Shown: positions 56,931-64,000 of the stretch, one piece after another | Position numbering within the stretch: position 1 is the stretch's first letter | How the letters are laid out: every line of letters starts with the position of its first letter | Assembly: GCF_023856365.1 (NCBI RefSeq) | Contig: NC_064536.1 | Coordinates: 37,378,776 to 37,442,775 of the forward strand | Origin: Brienomyrus brachyistius | Lineage: Eukaryota; Chordata; Actinopteri; Osteoglossiformes; Mormyridae | Length of the DNA stretch: 64,000 bases | Direction: 5' to 3' | The notes under the pieces: generated by a model | Database searches by the model: none | Seen by the model: only the letters and a program-made list of their open reading frames with translations | What the model was told of the DNA's origin: nothing | Translations under genes and position numbers: made by a program

Positions 56931-59900
56931 AAAAACAATGAACCTCTCCTGGAGCCGACACCTTATCGTGGTGGAGAGGTTTGCGTGTTCCAGTGATCTC
57001 AGGAGCTATGTTGTCTGGGGCTTTATGCCCCTGGTAGGGTCACCCAAGGCAAACAGGTCAGGCTCAGAAGATTCCTATGAAGAAGATTTTGGACACACGA
57101 TTTCCCTTGCCCGGATGCGGGTCACCGGGCCCCCCCCTGGAACCAGGCCTGGGGGTGGGGCTCAATGGCGAGCGCCTGGTGGCCAGGCCTACACCTATGG
57201 GGCCTGGTCGGGCACAGCCCGAACAAGGCATGTGGGTCCCCCTTCCAATGGGCTCACCACCCATGGGAGGGGCCATAGGGGTCGGGTACAATGTGATCTG
57301 GGCGGCGGCCAAAGGCAGGGACCTTGGCGGTCCGATCCTCGGCTACAGAAGCTAGCTCTAGGGACATGGAATATCACCTCTCTGATGGGGAAGGAGCCTG
57401 AACTGGTGCGCGAGGTTGTGAAGTTCCGGCTAGATATAGTCGGACTCACCTCGACGCACGGCTTGGGCTCTGGAACCAGTCTCCTTGAGGGGGGTTGGAC
57501 CCTTTTCCACTCTGGAGTTGCCCGCGGGGAGAGGCGCCGAGCGGGCGTGGGCATACTTATTGCTCCCAGGCTGGGTGCCTGTACATTGGGGTTTACCGCA
57601 GTAGACGAGAGGGTAGCCTCCCTTCACCTTCGGGTGGAGGGACGGGTTCCGACTGTTGTTTGCGCTAATGCGCCAAACGGCAGTTCAGAATACCCACCCT
57701 TTTTGGAGTCCTTGGAAGGGGTGTTGGAGAGCGCTCCTCCTGGGGACTCTCTTGTTCTGCTGGGGGACTTCAATGCTCACGTGGGCAACGACAGTGAGAC
57801 CTGGAGGGGCGTAATTGGAAGGAATGCCCCCCCCGATCTGAACCCGAGCGGTGTTTTGTTGTTGGACTTCTGTGCTCGTCACGGATTGTCCATAATGAAC
57901 ACCATGTTCAGGCATAAGGGTGTCCACATGTGCACTTGGCACCAGGACACCCTAGGCCGCAGTTCGATGATCGACTTTGTAGTCGTGTCGTCGGACTTGC
58001 GGCCGCATGTCTTGGACACTCGGGTGAGGAGAGGGGCGGAGCTGTCAACTGATGACTACCTGGTGGTGGGTTGGCTCCGCTGGTGGGGGAAGAAGCCGGC
58101 CAGGACTGGCAGGCCCAAGCGTATAGTGAGGGTCTGCTGGGAACGTCTGGCAGAACCCCCTGTCAGGGAGAGTTTCAACTCCTACCTCCGGCAGAACTTC
58201 TCCCATATCCCGGGGGAGGCGGGGTACATTGAGTCCAAATGGGCCGTGCCTCCATTGTGGAGGCGGCTGACCGGAGCTGCAGCCGTAAGGTGGTCGGTGC
58301 CTGTCGCGGCGGCAATCCCCGAACCCGCTGGTGGACAGCGGTGGTAAGGGATGCCGTCAAGCTGAAGAAGGAGTCCTATCGGGCCTTTTTGGCCTGTGGG
58401 ACTCCAGATGCAGCTGACAGGTACAGGCAGGCCAAGCAGGATGCGGCTTTGGCGGTTGCTGAGGCAAAAACTCGGGTGTGGGAGGAGTTTGGCGAGGCCA
58501 TGGAGAACGACTTCCGGACAGCTTCGAGGAGATTCTGGTCCACCATCCGGCAGCTCCGGGCGGGAAAGCGGTGCAGCATCAACACTATTTATGCTGAGGA
58601 TGGTGAGCTGCTGACTTCAACTCGGGACGTCTTGGGTCGGTGGAAGGAATACTTCGAAGACCTCCTCAATCCCACCGACACGCCTTCCGATATGGAAGCA
58701 GAGTGTGGGGACTTGGGGGTGGACTCGCCTATTTCTGGGGCGGAGGTCACTGAGGTGGTCAAAAAGCTCCTCGGTGGCCAGGCCCCGGGGGTGGATGAGA
58801 TTCGCCCGGAGTTCCTCAAGGCTCTGGATGCTGTGGGGCTGTCCTGGCTGACACGCATCTGCGGCATCGCGTGGACATCGGGGGCAGTGCCTCAGGACTG
58901 GCAGACCGGGGTGGTGGTCCCCCTCTTTAAGAAAGGGGACCGGAGGGTGTGCTCCAACTATAGGGGGATCACACTCCTCAGCCTCCCTGGTAAGGTCTAT
59001 TCGGGGGTCCTGGAGAGGAGGGTCCGCCGGATTGTCGAACCTCGGATTCAGGAGGAGCAGTGTGGTTTTCGCCCTGGCCGTGGAACAGTGGACCAGCTCT
59101 ATACTCTCAGCAGGGTTTTGGAGGGTTCATGGGCGTTTGCCTAACCAGTCTACATGTGTTTTGTGGACTTGGAGAGGGCATTCGACCGTGTCCCTCGGGG
59201 AGTCCTGTGGGGAGTGCTCCGGGAGTATGGGGTTCCTTTTAAGGGCGGTTCAGTCCCTGTATGACCGGTGCCAGAGCCTGGTCCGCATGGGCGGCAATAA
59301 GTCGGACTTGTTTCCGGTGAGGGTTGGACTCCGTCAGAGCTGCCCTTTGTCACCGATTCTGTTCATAGCTTTAATGGACAGAATTTCTAGGCGCAGCCAG
59401 GGCGTTGAGGGTGTCCGGTTCGGTGACCTCAGGATTAGGTCTCTGCTTTTTGCGGATGATGTGGTTCTGCTGGCCTCATCGGACCGTGACCTTCAGCTCT
59501 CACTGGGGCAGTTCGCAACCGAGTGTGAAGCCGCTGGGATGAGAATCAGCACCTCCAAATCCGAGACCATGGTTCTCAGCCGGAAAAGGGTAGAATGCTC
59601 TCTCCGGATTGGGGATGGGGTCCTCCCCCAAGTGGAGGAGTTTAAGTATCTCGGGATCTTGTTCACGAGTGGGGGAACGATGGAACGGGAGGTCGACAGG
59701 CGGATCGGTGCGGCGTCAGCAGTCATGCGGGCGCTGCATCGGTCTGTCATGGTGAAGAGAGAGCTGAGCCAAAAGGCGAAGCTCTCAATTTACCAGTCGA
59801 TCTACATTCCTACCCTCACCTATGATCATGAGCTATGGGTAGTGACCGAAAGAACGAGATCGCGGGTGCAAGTGGCTGAAATGAGTTTCCTCTGCAGGGT

Positions 59901-60285
59901 GGCTGGGCTCTCCCTTAAAGATAGGGTGAGGAGTTCAGTCATTCGGGAGGGACTCAGAGTAGAGCCGCTGCTCCTCCGCATCGAGAGGAGCCAGATGAGG
60001 TGGCTCAGGCATCTGATTCGGATGCCTCCGGGACGCCTCCCTGGGGAGGTGTTCCGGGCATGTCCCACTGGGAGGAGACCCCGGGGAAGACCCAGGACAC
60101 GCTGGAGAGACTATGTCTCCCGGCTGGCCTGGGAACGCCTCGGGATCCCCCCAGAGGAGCTAGATGAAGTGGCCGGGGAGATGGAAGTCTGGGCTTCCTT
60201 GCTGAGACTGCTGCCCCCGCGACCCGACCCCGGATAAGCGGAAGAGAATGGATGGATGGATGGATGGATGGATGGAAAAACAATG
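56931..60285 (+). mobile_element. Rex3 (RTE-clade) LINE with 10-bp target duplication
   Basis: The element proper is 56941-60275 (3335 bp). It begins AACCTCTCCTGGAGCCGACA and ends GATAAGCGGAAGAGAATGGA plus (TGGA)n. It is flanked by perfect duplications AAAAACAATG at 56931-56940 and 60276-60285. Near full length and GC-rich against an AT-rich background. It lies within the intron between integrase-like exons 60801-60956 and 56414-56689, in the opposite orientation. Confidence 0.9.
57345..60237 (+). pseudogene. Rex3 endonuclease-reverse transcriptase, frameshifted
   Basis: Endonuclease: [19 protein letters not shown] at the start, [23 protein letters not shown] and [11 protein letters not shown]; the usual SDH-like histidine before LVV is not seen here. 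A frameshift near 58245 moves reading to the RT N-terminus (GGQAPGVDEIRPEFLKALD, CSNYRGITLLSLPGKVYSGV, EEQCGFRPGRGTVDQL). A second shift near 59130 precedes LSPILFIALMDRISRR and the catalytic LLFADDVVLLASSD. The C-terminus (WLRHLIRMPPGRLPGE, RGRPRTRWRDYVSRLAWERL) ends at a TAA at 60235. Inactive copy, young by its intact TSD. Confidence 0.85.
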
Positions 60286-60800
60286 GAACAGTTTTTTTCA
60301 ATAAATTGAATGATTTATTGACATATTTCATTGAGGTATTTATTGGACAAAAGATCCTCCATAACCACTAAACTTTGAACTGCTAGTAACCTGTATATAT
60401 ATAGAATTTTGTGATTATGGAAATGTGATGTTACTAATAAATTTTGAAGTTCAAAGTGAATGTCTGGGTGATCAAGCAGGTAAAACTTCTGGTTCACAAG
60501 CTCTCTCCGTCTACTTAGAAGAAGAAAAAAAGCATAGGGCACTGGCCAAACTAGTTCTATCAAGTCATTTATTAGATACGTGCCAAACTGTACATTGTGG
60601 GCAATAGTATTCTATACAACTTCTTCATAAAGATGTACTGCTTAGGGAATGCAAATATTCTAACTGTTTTTGTTATCAGTCAGCATTTAAATAACCTTAC
60701 AAACCTGATTCCGTACAGATACAGTATATTGGAATAAATAAAATGAAATGAAAAAAAGTATCAGGGATACACTATGGAAGTAAAGAAATATGAATCATAC
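60286..60800. other. Intron of the integrase-like gene
   Basis: AT-rich DNA with no ORF motif on either strand; continuous with 56690-56930 once the Rex3 element is removed. Confidence 0.5.
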
Positions 60801-60956
60801 CTTTGGTTGTGCACACTTTTTCCTGAGATGAAGCTGTTCTGATCATTGCCACGGACAGTGAACATAAACCGGGCGATGTCCACATTCTCTGCTCCCTGGT
60901 CAGCTCTTACCCTGAAATCACAGGCTCTGTAACCTCTTAGATACATCAGCACTACC

Positions 60957-62719
60957 CTCAAGAAGTTATATTAGTGTTGGTAAATGTGATCAAAATTCTT
61001 GCGTTAAACTTAAGCAAACAAATGCAATAGCCATTCAAGTCCGCTGACCTAGTCACAACTAAAAATGTGGGGTGTAACAAAAAAGTTCCCACAAGCAAGG
61101 ACTACGAGTTTCTGTAAAGTGGAATAGTGTAAAATATGTTCCCATATTGTTATTGTCCTGGCAAAGGGAAGGTATATGAAGTAATGGATGTAGAGTTGCC
61201 AATATTTCTAAAAACTTTTCCAATAAATTTATCTTTGATGGCATTTTGCTTTGAAGAAACTGAACAGGTAAATGGCAGATTTATGTACTTTTTTGGAGTG
61301 TATATTCAAGCTGGAATAGAGCAAATAGATTTTTTCCCCAGCCTACTGATCTACATTGCCAAGACTTTTAGAGGACTTTTAGAAGAACTGTGCACCAATC
61401 TAAAGCACACTACCTTGAGGGTAAGCCATGTCGCTGCGTTGCATCCAGGAAGAACTGAAATGCAGTTGATGCACAGTTGTTTGTGGCCACATTCAAGTAC
61501 AATATCTACAAAAGTAAAGTTTAAAGCAATTAAAAGGCATCAAAGGTATATGTGTGTAACAAGAGAACAGTGGTCAAAGAAAGAGGGTAGCTGGTTGATT
61601 ATTTGTAGGCTATTGCTAAATTTGCCCTCCTTTTCAGTCCTTTGACATAATTAGCCCTCTACTGTTGCTTTCCTGTTAGCTTGGGGCATAACAAAATGAA
61701 AATGTCCAGTTAAAGTACAGAAAGATAAAAAGCACTACAAACTCATTAGTGGACTGAAATTGATGATTATCAAAGCTTCTAAATGTTTTTACAGAGTACA
61801 CAACGTTTATATAGCCAGTGCACAGCATGTGAAATTACTAAGATATTACTAAGTCAGGTACCTTTCTTGAAAAACTATCCACTCCTCCAAATATCACAAT
61901 GTTGTATCTGTGAAGCAATGAAGTATAAAATATTATTTATATTTTAAATGAAATCACAGCAAATGTCTAGATGCATTTAAAGGGGTTAGAGAGGAATCCC
62001 CTTTGAGAACTTTCCAAAGGTTTCTTGTCTTTTGTCTTGATAGATTTTTTCTTGTATATTTTTTTAAATAAAAACTTTCACTTCAAAAATTTACTGTGAA
62101 CATACGCAATCATCATTGTGCGTGTTAAGTAATCCTTCTGATATGTTGTGCACAGCTAACAAAAAAGAGAAAAATGCAAAACCAAAGGAAGGCTTTCTTT
62201 TCTCTTAAAAGTTTTTTTTCTAAACCAACTGAAAGTCAGTTAGAGGGGTGTTCATTATCAGTATTCTTTCTGGCATTTCTGAAAATGTGCCAATTTTAGT
62301 CAAGTGGCTACTTTTCAAATGCAGTCCCTGGCCAAGATGAAGAAAGCCATTAAGTTGGGTTAAAACCGTTCATGAAGACTACATGATAATATTACGCACT
62401 GACGTAACAAACAACATTTTTACATGCAAAATATACAGGAAATATACACTGCAACAGGCTAGGATAGACAAATAACCAAATACACTAGCAAGCCTGACCA
62501 CTTTAGACCCCAGATTAGAAACTGTTGGTGAATGAACATATATATTTTTCCAAGTTTTGTTTACTTTGCTGAAAGCAATTTAAGGGCTTTGAAGTTCTCC
62601 CAAATAAAAAAAAACAAAACGATTTTCCCACTATAGCCAGATCCAGTTTCTGTGTGATCTGGGGGGGGGGGGGTGACAATTTGTAGTAATAACTATTTCC
62701 TGCTGAAAAACACTGGTAA
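60957..62719. other. AT-rich intron of the integrase-like gene
   Basis: A 169-codon plus-strand frame at 61136-61645 has no recognisable domain or splice support. A G-run occurs at about 62659-62672. Nothing else identified. Confidence 0.4.
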
Positions 62720-63540
62720 ACTATCTACATGTCTCTGAGTCCTATGACCTCCATAACACATAGATACAAGTTGCCAGTGTTCATCGGCAGGAAATCTTTT
62801 CCAAAGCCCCACCACCACCTCACACCCAGGGCTGTAGATGAACAAACTTCAAATAAATTTGATGTTAATACAAACCGGATCAACTTGTGGTTTGTGTCCA
62901 CGTGTACCAGAGACAAGGGCCCTGGTACAGAGTACACTCTGCGTACAACAAAGCCAAGACTTGACAACCTTGAGATGATGCCCATGGAATCAACCCTTTG
63001 CATGGAGGCTGCAACTCTTTTCCACCGAAACCTGTAGCCCATTGACTGCAGCCTCCCTCTGACCATCCTGTAGCCTGCATTTGGTAGATCATTCTTGACA
63101 GAAGAAACCAAATTGTCAAGTTCCTCATCACTGATGGAATTATATGTGTCCCTAACACAGAGCTCATACTCTTTCATTCTTCTTAATATTGTTCTTCTTG
63201 AAACACCCATCAGTGTGGCTATAAAAGGCACAGGAAGTTGAGTATGGAGCATTTCTTTCAAACGTTGTTCTTCAATCAAAATCTTGGGTCGTCCATTGGT
63301 GGCAGTGACTTCTTGTGTGACACATGGGGCTGGAAGTTCCAGATGTGCCCTCACAAGGTCAAAAAGCTTTTGCAAAGCCAGGGTGATAGCAGGAGGTACT
63401 TCAATGTGATTAGACAGGGCCTGCAGAAGATACAGCTCCTGACGACAAAGGAACTCTAGGTAATCCAAATTTAGTGGAGTCGCGCTGAATCCCATTTCTA
63501 TTTTATGCAGAAGACTTTCGAGAAGGTGGTATCTGAGCTG

Positions 63541-64000
63541 TTCACAGAACAAATTATAGTTAATGAGGTGTCAAGATCTTGTCTCTGATCCACACACTAG
63601 GCCTACCATTTAAAAGTTTCAATTATGAAAATGAAATGTTTTTGTTTTGTGAGGTGCTTGTTCATGTATGATGAGGTATTGGCTGCTCTGTTTGATCGTG
63701 GTAAACCTTTTCACAAACAATATAAGTGAAGAAGTATGACATTAGCTCTAAGGACCAAAGTCTGTTAAATAAAATCCATCAAAAACACTTACTCAGTGGA
63801 GATTCCAATGTAGCAAGCAGACAACTTTATAGCTTTAATAATGAGTGTATTTAGCAGCTACAAGGACAAAAGATATTCAAAACCTATACATTCTAATGCT
63901 AATTTAATAAACATTAATAGATAGCACTGAAGGTGGTTTCGCCTATAGTCCCCTAACACTAACCCGAGAACTAATATCTGAGGAGCGCTCTTCCCAGGAT
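63541..64000. other. Upstream region of the integrase-like gene (window end)
   Basis: A short minus-strand exon-like piece before a CACTGA/GTAAGT donor near 63790 (IIKAIKLSACYIGIST) may be an earlier exon. No terminal inverted repeat was recognised before the window ends. Confidence 0.3.

Larger units (their letters stand above)
56036..63537 (-). pseudogene. DDE integrase-like transposase, multi-exon
   Basis: Exons on the minus strand: 62876-63537, a decayed piece near 62720-62790, 60801-60956, 56414-56689 and 56036-56254. The first has a helix-turn-helix (VPFIATLMGVSRRTILRRMK), GYRMVRGRLQSMGYRFR, then SLVHVDTNHKLIR with the first aspartate. Exon 60801-60956 has [18 protein letters not shown] (second aspartate) and [12 protein letters not shown], joined in phase to GATAGAACGG (IER, candidate glutamate). 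The C-terminus has FCVHYTFLPRIKRDLEIF and an acidic tail ending KRLQAQT. One base is missing near 56675 and the HGG.DG-type segment is eroded, so it is inactive. Superfamily uncertain (IS3EU- or Ginger-like integrase-type DDE are options). Confidence 0.7.

Noticed and set aside
61136..61645. 169-codon plus-strand ORF
   Set aside because: No recognisable domain, no splice or promoter context, AT-rich composition and location inside an intron of the integrase-like gene; likely chance.

Overview
The window looks like accessory, repeat-saturated nuclear DNA of a ray-finned (teleost-type) fish. The evidence is spliced genes with short GT-AG exons, two immunoglobulin-superfamily receptor genes, a tRNA-derived SINE whose tail matches a Rex3-type LINE, L2, Tx1/L1 and RTE LINEs, Tc1, hAT, Harbinger and CACTA DNA transposons, and a class I endogenous retrovirus. 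No bacterial gene, rRNA, tRNA gene or CRISPR array was seen. All assignments come from reading motifs and splice signals; no search was run.

Region by region: 0.5-6.2 kb holds a minus-strand Ig-like receptor (V exon and transmembrane exon) whose intron is filled by an L2 LINE and SINEs. 6.2-21 kb is mostly repeats: a solo LTR, a hAT MITE with 8-bp target duplications, minisatellites, a GC-rich proline-rich gag-like fragment behind an LTR, LINE 3' ends and a decayed RTE LINE. 21.5-24.05 kb is a second, plus-strand Ig-like receptor with every exon joinable in phase but a TGA in its V exon and a 35-bp minisatellite in an intron. 25.4-32.2 kb has a Tc1 fossil, a SINE split by a Harbinger that is itself split by a solo LTR, more SINEs and a second Tc1/mariner fossil split by an L2 end.

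32.2-41.0 kb is a single large CACTA/EnSpm-type transposon: matching inverted ends, a plus-strand multi-exon tnp2-like transposase broken by frameshifts, and a divergent minus-strand multi-exon accessory gene. 41.3-47.4 kb is a degenerate class I (gamma-type) endogenous retrovirus with a proline-tRNA primer site, lacking nearly all gag and the env surface domain. 47.4-50.8 kb is a minus-strand Tx1/L1-clade LINE ORF2.

51.6-63.6 kb is the most interesting segment: a plus-strand gene joining a Rad18/UBZ-like zinc finger to a HECT ubiquitin-ligase domain, tail-to-tail with a minus-strand DDE integrase-like transposase. I read the pair as one large DNA transposon carrying its own ubiquitin-ligase gene. 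A nearly full-length Rex3 LINE sits in an intron of the integrase gene, flanked by a perfect 10-bp target duplication. The outer ends of this element were not found; its right end may lie beyond the window.
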